In this document: piece by piece, positions 50,542 through 59,301 of the stretch
Layout of the letters: the number at the start of each line of letters is the position of its first letter
Position numbering within the stretch: position 1 is the stretch's first letter
Source of the DNA: an uncultured Eubacterium sp.
GTDB taxonomy: Bacteria > Bacillota > Clostridia > Lachnospirales > Lachnospiraceae
DNA: 64,000 nt
Assembly (NCBI GenBank): GCA_934322085.1
Contig: CAKRGF010000006.1
Span: forward strand, 1 to 64,000
Reading direction: 5' to 3'
The notes under the pieces: generated by a model
What the model was told of the DNA's origin: nothing
The model's input: only the letters and a program-made list of their open reading frames with translations
Databases searched by the model: none
Position numbers and translations under genes: made by a program

Positions 50542-52734
50542 CTACTTAGACGCCGCATCAATAAATGAATAAAATGCTGCTTTTGGATCATCTAATCCTG
50601 TACCAAACAGCAGGCAGGAACAATTTCTCCATGATACTGCATCATAAAGTCCCCACACCGTTACGCCGGTAATACCACGTGGGTTTACTGATTTATTACG
50701 ATTTCTCTGTTTTGAAATAAGTAACTGCATAATATTGGAATAACGGTTTGCCAGATCTTCTTCCGTCTGATTGCCTTCTATTCCAATATCCAATTCCGTA
50801 ACTTGTACCTGAAGTCCGGTTGCTAAAAACTTATCCACTGCTGTTCCATACTTTTCAAGAGAAGGATAATTCACAGTGATATGACTCTGCATACCAATTC
50901 CACCGCAAATCTTGGCTTCTTCTCCTTCATTGATATAATTAATGAGTTCTACAATTTCATCTGCAACGTCATACTCATTGTAATCATTATAGAACAACGT
51001 AATATCATTCTGCAATCCATACTGCTTTAACTCATCATAAGCAATTTCATAAGCTTTTTTCACATAAGTTGGTTTCAGACCCATGTCACCATAAACATCT
51101 CTCCAGCTTGTAGCCGACGGCTGGTTCGTGCGGTGCGTATACTCATTCGTAATATCCCAGCAATAAACAAGCGAACCTGCCTTGCCGGTCAAACTTTTTT
51201 CCTTATCCATAACATGTTTCATTACCGTGCGAATATAAAACTCAAGTCTTGCATCCATCACATCTTTCGTTACCGTACCATTGCTCGTATCATAACCTTT
51301 ATGGAAGAAACGCGATGCTGTCTGCTGATGCCACTGCATCACATGTCCACGCATTTGAATTCCATACTGGTTTGCAATTTCAAGAATTTTATCTACATTA
51401 TCAAAATTCAGCTTTGCAACTGTCGATTCCGTATAGCCATCAGGAATCACATAACCAAGTTTTTTTGCTTCACTAACCGAAATTGTCCCACTCCAGCTTG
51501 ACAAAATCTGCTCCGGTTTCAACTCATTTTCCAAAGTAAAACTGTTAAAATGATGCTTCACAAATTTCATCGTCTCATCACTTTGCATCTGATAGCCATT
51601 GTTCCATGATGTATTATAACTGAGCACATTACCCATGCGCTCAAAAACACCTTTATAAGCTTCTTTAATACTTGAAAATCCTTCTGGATTAAACGGTCCC
51701 TTGCCCTCTGTAGTTTGGATTATAGTAACATCATCAACAAGAAAATCAAATGTACCCGACGGTCCTTCTACATAAAAGGTTAATTTTGAAAAAACTGACG
51801 GCACAGTATATGTACCTTTAATCTCAACCCATGAACCACTTGGGACTGTCGTTTCATCTTTAATTACCGGATAACTATCCTGTTGACCGGACACTGACAA
51901 ATTCGCAGACAACTTAATTGTTTGTGCGGAACCTGTCGTCTGTTTTACCCATACAGAAAATGTATAAGTAGCTTCTTTTACGATTGATTTTGTTACATCC
52001 AGCTCGGCTCCATTCCACTTATCTGTACGTCCGGTTACGGAAAGGCATTTTCCACTGCGTCCACCAGAAACAGAAGTTACTTTTGCAGCACCACGTCCGG
52101 TAAATCCACTTGTACCTTCTTCAAAGCCAGTAGACAAATATGTCTTTTCCGTAAATTCACCTGCAGGTGTTGCCGTCGGTTTTACAGTCGGCTTTACAGT
52201 CGGCTTTACGGTTGGCTTTACGGTTGGCTTTACGGTTGGTGTCACTGTCGGTTTTACAGTCGGTTTTACAGTCGGTTTTACAGTCGGTGTCGCAGTAACG
52301 GTTGGATTTTCCGTTGGTTCTGGCGTCACATTCTGTCCGCGGTTTGGGGTTGCCGTTGGCTTCTGCGTCTGGACAACTGCTGCCTTTTTGACTTTAACTT
52401 TACACTTGTAGCTTTTCCATTTTCCGCTTTTCACCTTGCAGGTAAGGGTCGTCGTTCCCTTTTTCTTCGCAGTCAGCTTTACCGCATACTTTCCGCTTTT
52501 TTTGTAACTTGCAATGCTTTTTTTCTTAATACTCCATTTGATACGCTTTCCTTTTGCGTTTTTGATACGAATTGTCTTCTTCTGTCCCACTGTCATCGTA
52601 ACACTCTTTTGGGACAATGCGATTTTCCCTCGTGCCGCTGCCTGACTGGCTGCCCCTTGTAAAGGTGTCACAAGAGAAACTGCTAAGGACATACTTAACA
52701 ATCCCGCAAAAACTTTTGCCTGCTTCTTCTGCAT
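50542..52734 (-). CDS. Secreted modular endo-1,4-beta-xylanase (GH10)
   Basis: This 730-residue protein has a signal peptide (about 1-30), a Lys-rich Ig-like Big_2-type domain (36-117), a Thr/Pro linker with T-V-K-P repeats (about 120-190), a CBM4_9/22-like module (about 195-345) and the GH10 barrel (about 355-728). The acid/base is E531 in W-D-I-T-N-E-Y and the nucleophile E647 in V-T-E-L-D-I. The Lys-rich Ig domain may hold the enzyme to the wall; no dockerin or sortase motif is seen. It hydrolyses xylan outside the cell and would feed the GH43 enzyme nearby. Confidence 0.93.
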   Translation of the reverse strand: MQKKQAKVFAGLLSMSLAVSLVTPLQGAASQAAARGKIALSQKSVTMTVGQKKTIRIKNAKGKRIKWSIKKKSIASYKKSGKYAVKLTAKKKGTTTLTCKVKSGKWKSYKCKVKVKKAAVVQTQKPTATPNRGQNVTPEPTENPTVTATPTVKPTVKPTVKPTVTPTVKPTVKPTVKPTVKPTVKPTATPAGEFTEKTYLSTGFEEGTSGFTGRGAAKVTSVSGGRSGKCLSVTGRTDKWNGAELDVTKSIVKEATYTFSVWVKQTTGSAQTIKLSANLSVSGQQDSYPVIKDETTVPSGSWVEIKGTYTVPSVFSKLTFYVEGPSGTFDFLVDDVTIIQTTEGKGPFNPEGFSSIKEAYKGVFERMGNVLSYNTSWNNGYQMQSDETMKFVKHHFNSFTLENELKPEQILSSWSGTISVSEAKKLGYVIPDGYTESTVAKLNFDNVDKILEIANQYGIQMRGHVMQWHQQTASRFFHKGYDTSNGTVTKDVMDARLEFYIRTVMKHVMDKEKSLTGKAGSLVYCWDITNEYTHRTNQPSATSWRDVYGDMGLKPTYVKKAYEIAYDELKQYGLQNDITLFYNDYNEYDVADEIVELINYINEGEEAKICGGIGMQSHITVNYPSLEKYGTAVDKFLATGLQVQVTELDIGIEGNQTEEDLANRYSNIMQLLISKQRNRNKSVNPRGITGVTVWGLYDAVSWRNCSCLLFGTGLDDPKAAFYSFIDAASK
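52174..52284. repeat. 12-bp tandem repeat coding the xylanase Thr-Val-Lys-Pro linker
   Basis: About nine units of a GTCGGTTTTACA-like 12-mer (read here on the plus strand), with GTTGGCTTTACG and GGTGTC variants, encode residues 151-187. Length variation between strains by slippage would change linker length without breaking the frame. Confidence 0.85.
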
Positions 52735-52798
52735 ATAAATCCTCCTTTATAGCATATAAGTTTTCCCTTATAAGGAAACTGCTATATTTTGCATCTAA

Positions 52799-52827
52799 AT
52801 TATACGATGTTTACTACCAAGTGTAAA
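52799..52827 (-). promoter_or_regulatory. Sigma-A promoter of the xylanase gene
   Basis: On the minus strand TTTACA (52822-52827) and TATAAT (52799-52804) are separated by 17 bp. A near-palindrome (AGTTTCC / GGGAAAACT around TTATAA, 52759-52780) lies in the leader and could be an operator or mRNA hairpin. Confidence 0.7.
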
Positions 52828-52849
52828 GGAAACTTTATCTAAAAATGTA

Positions 52850-54880
52850 CTAAAAAACCTGAAATACCACAAATGATGCAATCCACGCCATAACTAGCTG
52901 AAATCCGGCTGCTAAAAACATAAATTTAATACTTCCGCTTTCCTTACGAATCGTTGCCAGCGTAGCAAAACAAGGGATATACAGTAGGCAAAAAATCATA
53001 AGACAATAGGCATTTACCATACCAAATCCAGCAGCACCAAGTGCCTGATGCAGTGCTCCCATACCGGCTGCCGAATTTACATTTGCTATTCCGAACAAAA
53101 CAGCACAACTTGATACAACAACTTCCTTTGCCGATATTCCGGCAATCAAAGCCACTGCTATCTGCCAGTAACCAAGACCAATCGGCTTTAACACAGGCAC
53201 GATAAAATGTCCGATTGCTGCTCCAAAACTTTCCGACATCTCATTCGTGTAACCATGTATTCCAAAATTTAAAAGAAGCCACATAGCAATTGAGGCAAGG
53301 AAAATTACAGTTCCGGCCTTCGTCAAATAATCCTTTACTTTCTCCCAAACGTAAATCCAAATTGTACGGGCGCTTGGTGCTTTATACTCTGGCAATTCAA
53401 TAATAAGCATTCCATTTGCTTCTTTTTTATCTACAATATGGAGAATAAAAGCAACAAAAACAGCAACAACCAGCCCAATAACATACATTGAGTAAGCTGC
53501 TATCATTGCATGTTTTCCAAAAAACATCTGCGAAAACAAAATATAAATCGGAAGCCTTGCACTGCATGACATAAAAGGTGTAACTAACATTGTTTTCATA
53601 CGGTCCTTGTTATCTTCTAATGCCCTTGACGCCATGACTGCCGGCACCGAACATCCAAATCCGAGAATCATCGGAATAAAAGCACGGCCGGATAACCCAA
53701 TCTGCCCCATAATGCCATCCATAACATAAGCCACCCTTGCCATGTACCCACTATCTTCCAAAAAAGCAAGTGCCAAAAACAAAATAAAAATATTAGGTAA
53801 AAACGTCAATACGCCACCCACACCAGCTATAATTCCATCCACCAAAAGAGAAATAACCGCTGAATTAACCTGCCATGCTGCAAATGCATTTGTGACAAAT
53901 CCACTTAACCATTCTACAGCCAATTCAAAATATCCGGATATAAAATCCCCCACCGTAAAGGTCAGCAAAAATACAAGTGCCATAATACCTAAAAAAAACG
54001 GAATTCCAAAAATCGGATGAGTCAAAATACGGTCAGCTTTATCTGTTGACTGCGCCTTCTCCTCTTTGTTTACCAACACTTCCTGAACAATTTCTTCAAT
54101 GAATTCATATTTCTGGTTAATAATTTCTGATTCATAACTGCGGTTAAGCACTTGTGGCAAATCAACCGGATATTTTTCAGAAATTTCTTTATCTCCTTCT
54201 AAGAGCTTAATTGCACACCATCGTACATGAATCATTTCGGGGTACCGTTTCTGCAAAGCATCCGAAATACTATCAATCTTATCTTCAATTTCATCACTAT
54301 ATACCATGGCATGATCGACATGATGATCATGTTTGTGATGTGATGGCATTGTATGATGATGAACGAGTTTATCCGGTATAACCGCATCCTTATGATGCGA
54401 CACAGCATGCATCAGAATTTCAAGCCCGGTACGTTTTCTGGCAGACACAGGAATAACCGGAATTCCAAGCATCTCCGGCAGACGATGCAAATCAATTTCC
54501 ATTCCTCGCTTTTCTACAATATCCATCATATTTAACGCTAACACAACCGGCTTTCCAAGTTCTAAAAGCTGTAGCGTCAAATACAAATTCCGTTCCAGCG
54601 AAGATGCATCTGCTACATCCACAATAACGTCAACCTCATCACTTAGAATATACTGTCTGCTCACTTGTTCCTCCATCGTATAAGAGGTAAGACTGTATGT
54701 TCCCGGCAAGTCCACAAGCCGATATGTATTATTATGGTATTTTAGTGCGCCCTCTACTTTCTCAACCGTTACACCAGGCCAGTTTGCCACCTTCAAATTG
54801 GCACCGGTAAAAGCGTTAAACAACGTTGTTTTTCCACAATTTGGATTGCCAATAAAACCAACTACCAAATTTTCGCTCAT
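52850..54880 (-). CDS. feoB: Ferrous iron transporter FeoB with His-rich insert
   Basis: This 676-residue protein has a GTPase domain (G1 G-N-P-N-C-G-K-T at 11-18, D-L-P-G-T near 57, N-M-M-D near 117), a helical spacer and two Gate-type membrane halves. Residues 158-190, between GTPase and spacer, hold 12 histidines in 33 residues (including H-H-H and H-H-K-H-D-H-H), not a usual FeoB feature, and could bind Fe or Zn. It overlaps feoA by 4 nt. Confidence 0.94.
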   Translation of the reverse strand: MSENLVVGFIGNPNCGKTTLFNAFTGANLKVANWPGVTVEKVEGALKYHNNTYRLVDLPGTYSLTSYTMEEQVSRQYILSDEVDVIVDVADASSLERNLYLTLQLLELGKPVVLALNMMDIVEKRGMEIDLHRLPEMLGIPVIPVSARKRTGLEILMHAVSHHKDAVIPDKLVHHHTMPSHHKHDHHVDHAMVYSDEIEDKIDSISDALQKRYPEMIHVRWCAIKLLEGDKEISEKYPVDLPQVLNRSYESEIINQKYEFIEEIVQEVLVNKEEKAQSTDKADRILTHPIFGIPFFLGIMALVFLLTFTVGDFISGYFELAVEWLSGFVTNAFAAWQVNSAVISLLVDGIIAGVGGVLTFLPNIFILFLALAFLEDSGYMARVAYVMDGIMGQIGLSGRAFIPMILGFGCSVPAVMASRALEDNKDRMKTMLVTPFMSCSARLPIYILFSQMFFGKHAMIAAYSMYVIGLVVAVFVAFILHIVDKKEANGMLIIELPEYKAPSARTIWIYVWEKVKDYLTKAGTVIFLASIAMWLLLNFGIHGYTNEMSESFGAAIGHFIVPVLKPIGLGYWQIAVALIAGISAKEVVVSSCAVLFGIANVNSAAGMGALHQALGAAGFGMVNAYCLMIFCLLYIPCFATLATIRKESGSIKFMFLAAGFQLVMAWIASFVVFQVF

Positions 54881-55107
54881 TGTTCGTTATCCTCCGCGAC
54901 TTCAATTTTCCCAGTTATTCCCCTGCCTAATGCAAAACGCGTCCCCCGCACGCGCACAATCATCGTTCCTCTTCGTTTCCTGTTTAAAACTTCCACCGGA
55001 GTTCCTTTCGTCATGCCAAGTGCTTCCAATCTTTTCTCCGTTTGAAGCGGAAGAAAAAGGCCCTCAATGATGTAGCTGTGTTCCTTTTTTCCTTCTTGTA
55101 ATATCAT
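54877..55107 (-). CDS. feoA: FeoA domain protein
   Basis: This 76-residue SH3-like protein has the FeoA pattern L-E-A-L-G-M-T-K-G-T-P-V-E-V-L, then R-V-R-G-T-R-F-A-L-G-R. It assists FeoB in iron(II) uptake. The ATG at 55107 lies just past the preceding stop; the longer frame to 55140 would run back into the CbiT-like gene. Confidence 0.9.
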   Translation of the reverse strand: MILQEGKKEHSYIIEGLFLPLQTEKRLEALGMTKGTPVEVLNRKRRGTMIVRVRGTRFALGRGITGKIEVAEDNEQ

Positions 55108-55112
55108 AGAAC

Positions 55113-56015
55113 TTATTCCCCTCTGCCCGTAATTATCCACGGTGCCGGCTGCTGCTTAAACGAGTGATTTGCAGACAATCTGGAAACTGCAATCTGAATT
55201 GTCTCCACATCCTGAATTCCCAATTTTGAAAGCATCTCACCAGCTCCGGCTGCCACTTGAAAATCCAGCGTATAAATGACAACATGAACATTTGGATTCT
55301 TCTTAACAAAATATTCAAGTTCCTGATTCATACTTGCACTGGCTACCATGAATACCGTTGAAGGAACCGGACAGTCACGCATTGTTTCTTCATCCACATG
55401 GTCGATAATTTTTACGTTCTGCAACCCAAAATGATCTACATTTTCCTCCATTGTATCACGGTCCGTGCCACTGTATTCCACCGCAATGACCGTTCCTTCC
55501 GGTGCCAAAAGAGCAGTCTCAATGGCAATACTCTCTCCACCGATAACACAGACATCATCCTGTGTATCCACCATCATTTTATTTAAAATAACAGCACGAA
55601 TCTCACTTCCTACATACTGAATGGAACCCTTTTTGAAAAATTCATTGCCAATGCCGATTTTTGCCGTATTTCTTGCATTTGGATTGACAATCAGCATTCC
55701 GGCAGAAGCATTGATTCCACGATTAATCATATCCTTTACCTGACTGTTCAAAATTGGGCCATCCGGTTCTGAACCGTCATTGTACCAAACCTCACACTCA
55801 CCAAGCCCGGCATTCCACAAACGGTAAAAAATATCGTCAATTCCCGCATTGGTAAATACCATTGTCGTTTTGTGGGATTCCACCGTAGGAATTATATTCT
55901 TGTTTTTCTTTGTAATATCAATAATTTTTACATGCTCCAAATCAATTGTTGTATTCTTTGCATAATATTGAAGCCAAGATAAAATAACCTCGTTTGTAAA
56001 TATCTGTTTTTCCAT
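55113..56015 (-). CDS. CbiT/CobL-like methyltransferase-fold protein in the feo operon
   Basis: This 300-residue protein resembles the precorrin decarboxylating methyltransferase CbiT in its C-terminal half: a strand V-C-V-I-G-G-E-S-I-A-I-E-T-A-L-L-A-P at 155-171, V-I-A-V-E further on, and N-V-K-I-I-D-H. The SAM loop normally G-x-G-x-G reads G-G-E-S-I, so binding may be altered. The N-terminal half resembles part of CbiE (T-N-A-G-I-D-D-I-F-Y-R-L-W-N-A-G). No other cobalamin gene is near. It directly precedes feoA. It may be a metal- or tetrapyrrole-linked regulator; this is inference. Confidence 0.68.
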   Translation of the reverse strand: MEKQIFTNEVILSWLQYYAKNTTIDLEHVKIIDITKKNKNIIPTVESHKTTMVFTNAGIDDIFYRLWNAGLGECEVWYNDGSEPDGPILNSQVKDMINRGINASAGMLIVNPNARNTAKIGIGNEFFKKGSIQYVGSEIRAVILNKMMVDTQDDVCVIGGESIAIETALLAPEGTVIAVEYSGTDRDTMEENVDHFGLQNVKIIDHVDEETMRDCPVPSTVFMVASASMNQELEYFVKKNPNVHVVIYTLDFQVAAGAGEMLSKLGIQDVETIQIAVSRLSANHSFKQQPAPWIITGRGE

Positions 56016-56105
56016 TATAAAAGCCCCCTTTTGATATTTTTTATCAATTATTTTTATAAGCAGATTATACCACTAAAACAGGGGGCTAAGCAAGATGAAA
56101 GGGAG

Positions 56106-56714
56106 TTAATTTTGTACCCCTATAAAATTTTGGAAGCTTTCGCTCAGCAGGGGCTCCAATGTTAGCACTGGTAATAGGGAATCAAACATATCAAAAGATT
56201 TCTTATCCTGTTTTTTCTTACCACATGCTTTTTTAGCTTTTTTAGCTCTTTTAGCTTTTTTCTGGTCGTTGGTTTCTGGCAGTCTGGCGTACTGGAAACT
56301 TTTTTTGAATTCTTCTGCAACTTCCCGCAGGCCCGCTGTCATATACGTTTTGTCGGGGTCTTTGTCACTGATTCTGGAAATTGCCCGGCCAATAAGGGTA
56401 TTTGCTTCCTGCTTTGATTTACAGTGTCTTAACTGCTCTTTCAATTGTTGTTTTGCTGTTTTTACACGCATTGCACTTCGATATAATTCGGGATTATGAA
56501 TTCTCAGATAATTTAACTCCTCTGCTGATAAGTTCGCGCCTCTTTGCAATTTTGCCCGAATCTTTTTCTCATAGTCTTGTTTTTCTTCCTCTGACATACC
56601 AGAAGTTATGTCCGTCAGTTGTTCGCACACTTTTTTCCATATATCCTGTTCCCGCTCCTCTACGCTCTGTACGCTCCCGCCTGCTATTTGTAAATTACCC
56701 GCAGTTGTTTTCAT
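56106..56714 (-). CDS. Unrecognised Lys-rich protein
   Basis: This 202-residue cytoplasmic protein has a polar N-terminus, a helical middle (E-E-E-K-Q-D-Y-E-K-K-I, then L-S-A-E-E-L-N-Y-L-R-I-H-N-P-E-L-Y) and a low-complexity basic run near 160-175 (K-R-A-K-K-A-K-K). No membrane segment or known motif. The start is chosen for GGGG about 7 nt upstream. It stands alone between feo and MGMT genes. Confidence 0.62.
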   Translation of the reverse strand: MKTTAGNLQIAGGSVQSVEEREQDIWKKVCEQLTDITSGMSEEEKQDYEKKIRAKLQRGANLSAEELNYLRIHNPELYRSAMRVKTAKQQLKEQLRHCKSKQEANTLIGRAISRISDKDPDKTYMTAGLREVAEEFKKSFQYARLPETNDQKKAKRAKKAKKACGKKKQDKKSFDMFDSLLPVLTLEPLLSESFQNFIGVQN

Positions 56715-56792
56715 AAAAATTCCCCACTTTGTCATCGATAAATCCTTTTATCTTATATTATCATCCATGACTCTATCTTATATATCGGAATT

Positions 56793-57416
56793 TTACTTGA
56801 TTCCATAACGGGTCAAATCTACTTTTCCATCTACTACTTCAATACCGTCTGCTATCAGCCGTTCTGCCTGCACATTGGCACCGCCAAAAGCAAAAGCACC
56901 CGAAAGTTCTCCCTTACTGTTCACCACACGGAAACAAGGGATATTATCCGGATCCGGATTTTTATGAAGCGCATTTCCAACCGCACGCGCCATCTTCTCA
57001 TTTCCTGCCATGGCAGCAATCTGTCCGTAAGTTGCCACATGCCCTTTCGGAATCTTTTTCACTGCCTCATAAATTCTCTTTGTTGGATTATCCGTGACAA
57101 GTTCATAACTCTCATAAATCATTTTTCGAACATCCGCATCCGGGATGGTTCCATCTAAAACAATGGTATTCCAGTGTTCTTTGTTCTGATGCCATCCCGG
57201 TATTACGGAATCATAGATACCACGCCAGAAATCTCTGCTCTCCGGCGTCACCTTTACATTCAGACAGAGAAATCCCTCCCTTTCATAAGTCCACAAAAAA
57301 GCTTTTTGGCTTTTCCCAACTCTTACAAGCTGCCAGTTGGCATCTCGAAATGGTGCGTCCTGATATGTATCTGGAAAGGATAGCCCATAAGTTAATGCTT
57401 CTTCTCTTGTCTTCAT
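56793..57416 (-). CDS. YjbR/MmcQ-like domain fused to O6-alkylguanine-DNA alkyltransferase domain
   Basis: This 207-residue protein has an N-terminal YjbR/CyaY-like domain (about 1-105; F-P-D-T-Y-Q-D-A-P-F, W-H-Q-N-K-E-H-W) and a C-terminal MGMT domain (about 110-205) with the winged-helix V-A-T-Y-G-Q-I-A, the Arg finger in A-R-A-V-G-N-A-L and the active site I-P-C161-F-R-V-V. The family reads P-C-H-R; here His is Phe162, while the acceptor Cys is kept. It may repair alkylated guanine with altered activity, or act as an alkyl-base sensor. Confidence 0.83.
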   Translation of the reverse strand: MKTREEALTYGLSFPDTYQDAPFRDANWQLVRVGKSQKAFLWTYEREGFLCLNVKVTPESRDFWRGIYDSVIPGWHQNKEHWNTIVLDGTIPDADVRKMIYESYELVTDNPTKRIYEAVKKIPKGHVATYGQIAAMAGNEKMARAVGNALHKNPDPDNIPCFRVVNSKGELSGAFAFGGANVQAERLIADGIEVVDGKVDLTRYGIK

Positions 57417-57441
57417 GTTATATTAATTCTCCTCTATTTCA

Positions 57442-59136
57442 TTACCCTTTTGTTCTCACTTTTAAAATCTTTGACCACTGTCCATACACACTTTTTTGTC
57501 CGGCATCTGTATCAACTACCGAATCGGAACAATAACGGATATAGTACGTTGTATTTGGTTTCAATTTCTTAATCGCACTTACCAGTCTGCCCTTATTTGT
57601 GACAGTCTTTGCATTTTTAAATGATTTCTTGGTTGAGTACTGGATTTTCATTACATAATCCGGGTACTGCTTTATTTTAATTTTTTTCGAAGAAATTTGC
57701 AAATGCTTTTTCTTTAAGGCTCTGGGTTTTCCCGGCACATACACATCCAGCCAGATTTTTTGTGAAGTTCCATTTTCGTAATTTGCCGCCAGTGCGATGT
57801 AAATGCAGGTACGTTTTTTCAAATAGGACTTTTTCACCGTTATCGTGTTCTTCTTATAATGATTATTTTTATAAAGAACATTTTTCTTTGAAGTCAGACT
57901 GCCAAAAGAATTTTTACAGTATATAATCTGATAATCTTTGCAGCCAGACGGTTTATCCCACTTCAAAACATACTGATTGTTTTTAATGGTTTTAATACGG
58001 AAATTCTTTGGCACATTTTTCGGCTTCTGAACTACTGGCTTTACCACCTTTTTCAAGTATTTTGTAGGCACATAGGCTTTTCTACTGTTGAAATAAATAG
58101 CAGACCAGTTCGCATTGCTCTCTTTTTCATACACCTGGACTTGTGCCTGATTCTGTACATATCCCAAAACCTCACTGGACGAATCAGCCTTTGCCTGCAC
58201 GTTAATATTCCCTGTCTGATTCGCATAAGTAACCTGGTAATTCACTTGATAATCCACTAGATTACTTGGTGTTTTCGTGTCCGCCCGGTAAAGATTGATA
58301 TACTTACTCTTTACATAATAATATCCTGGACGATTTCTCGTCATATAATTTACGTCGTTCTTTCCATTAAAAGAAATTTTGTAATATGTATCCGTTGTGT
58401 CCGATGTGCGGGATGGAATTTTCACCGTAGAAACAATATTTAACTCGGTATTTACCTTTACTTTATAAACATCACCGGAATCTGCTGTTCCCGGAATCGG
58501 ACTGATTCCAATAAACGAAGAAGTAACCCTTCCGGTTCCCTCTTTCTTAATCGTCTCCCCTGTCGGAACTACATTTTCTGTTCGTCCACAATCCAGCCAT
58601 ACCACACTCCTTGGCAGCTTATAAAAGCCTGGCGGATGTGATGCCATAAGCAAATACTGTTTACACATAACTGGACTTTCAGTAAAACTGCGGTAGCCAT
58701 TACTCCAGTAAATAATATAATTCTTATCATAGGCAACAACCTGCAGCTTACTTGCTTCATTTTCCAGATACGCACCAGAAATCCACGTGAAATTCTGGTA
58801 CCCCTGAACCGATGAATACAACTGTTTCAGATTTTCAATATTATCCTGCGGAAAATATTTGGGATTAATAGTCTTTCCCTGAATTTTCGTGTTTACAGGC
58901 ACCTTACCGACAGCAACTGTTTTCCAGTATTTTGCCACATTATCAGTTCCTACTAAATAAGCATGGGCAACCACCTGAATGCCTGGACAGCAGTTTTGCA
59001 GATAAGCAGTTCGATAACGAGTGACATCTCCGGCCGCTTTCGCCGAAGTACTAAATAAAAGCGCACCCGCAAGAACGAATACCATGCCAAACAGACGCAA
59101 AAACTTTTTGGCGATATAATTTCTATTTTTTTCCAT
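57442..59136 (-). CDS. Secreted protein with SH3b and fibronectin type III-like domains
   Basis: This 564-residue protein has a signal peptide (about 1-36), a unique N-terminal region with a conserved-looking C-C-P and G-Y-R-S-F, an SH3b module (about 300-365; I-N-V-Q-A-K-A-D-S-S-S-E-V-L-G-Y), and C-terminal FN3-like repeats (Y-V-L-K-W-D-K-P-S-G and T-T-Y-Y-I-R-Y). Very basic Lys-rich stretches may hold it at the wall. No catalytic domain is seen. GTG-rich start region: I chose the ATG at 59136, 8 nt after AAAGGAG. It is divergent from the two-component system, which may control it. Confidence 0.75.
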   Translation of the reverse strand: MEKNRNYIAKKFLRLFGMVFVLAGALLFSTSAKAAGDVTRYRTAYLQNCCPGIQVVAHAYLVGTDNVAKYWKTVAVGKVPVNTKIQGKTINPKYFPQDNIENLKQLYSSVQGYQNFTWISGAYLENEASKLQVVAYDKNYIIYWSNGYRSFTESPVMCKQYLLMASHPPGFYKLPRSVVWLDCGRTENVVPTGETIKKEGTGRVTSSFIGISPIPGTADSGDVYKVKVNTELNIVSTVKIPSRTSDTTDTYYKISFNGKNDVNYMTRNRPGYYYVKSKYINLYRADTKTPSNLVDYQVNYQVTYANQTGNINVQAKADSSSEVLGYVQNQAQVQVYEKESNANWSAIYFNSRKAYVPTKYLKKVVKPVVQKPKNVPKNFRIKTIKNNQYVLKWDKPSGCKDYQIIYCKNSFGSLTSKKNVLYKNNHYKKNTITVKKSYLKKRTCIYIALAANYENGTSQKIWLDVYVPGKPRALKKKHLQISSKKIKIKQYPDYVMKIQYSTKKSFKNAKTVTNKGRLVSAIKKLKPNTTYYIRYCSDSVVDTDAGQKSVYGQWSKILKVRTKG

Positions 59137-59194
59137 CGCACTCACTCCTTTCTCCCCCTTATTTTATCATAAGATTTTTCTCCGTGTGTAAATA

Positions 59195-59228
59195 GGTGTG
59201 AATGGTAATTATACGGCGTGAATGGCAA
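59195..59228 (+). promoter_or_regulatory. Direct repeats, candidate LytTR binding sites
   Basis: GGTGTGAATGGTAA (59195-59208) and GGCGTGAATGGCAA (59215-59228) match at 12 of 14 positions with a 20-bp period. LytTR/AgrA regulators bind pairs of direct repeats about two turns apart, and such a regulator is encoded at 60576. The pair sits 7 bp upstream of the -35 of the kinase promoter. Confidence 0.6.
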
Positions 59229-59235
59229 ACCAGGA

Positions 59236-59264
59236 TTGCCATGTGAAAGTTAATGTCGTATAAT
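59236..59264 (+). promoter_or_regulatory. Sigma-A promoter of the two-component operon
   Basis: TTGCCA (59236-59241) and TATAAT (59259-59264) are separated by 17 bp, 37 nt before the kinase start. TTGCCA also forms an inverted repeat with TGGCAA at 59223. Confidence 0.75.
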
Positions 59265-59301
59265 GGGGGAAGATAATTGGTGACGAAAGGAAGTACAGCA
59301 G

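Noticed and set aside
52174..52284. Tandem repeats resembling a short CRISPR array
   Set aside because: Units are 12 bp without spacers and code T-V-K-P in frame inside the xylanase.
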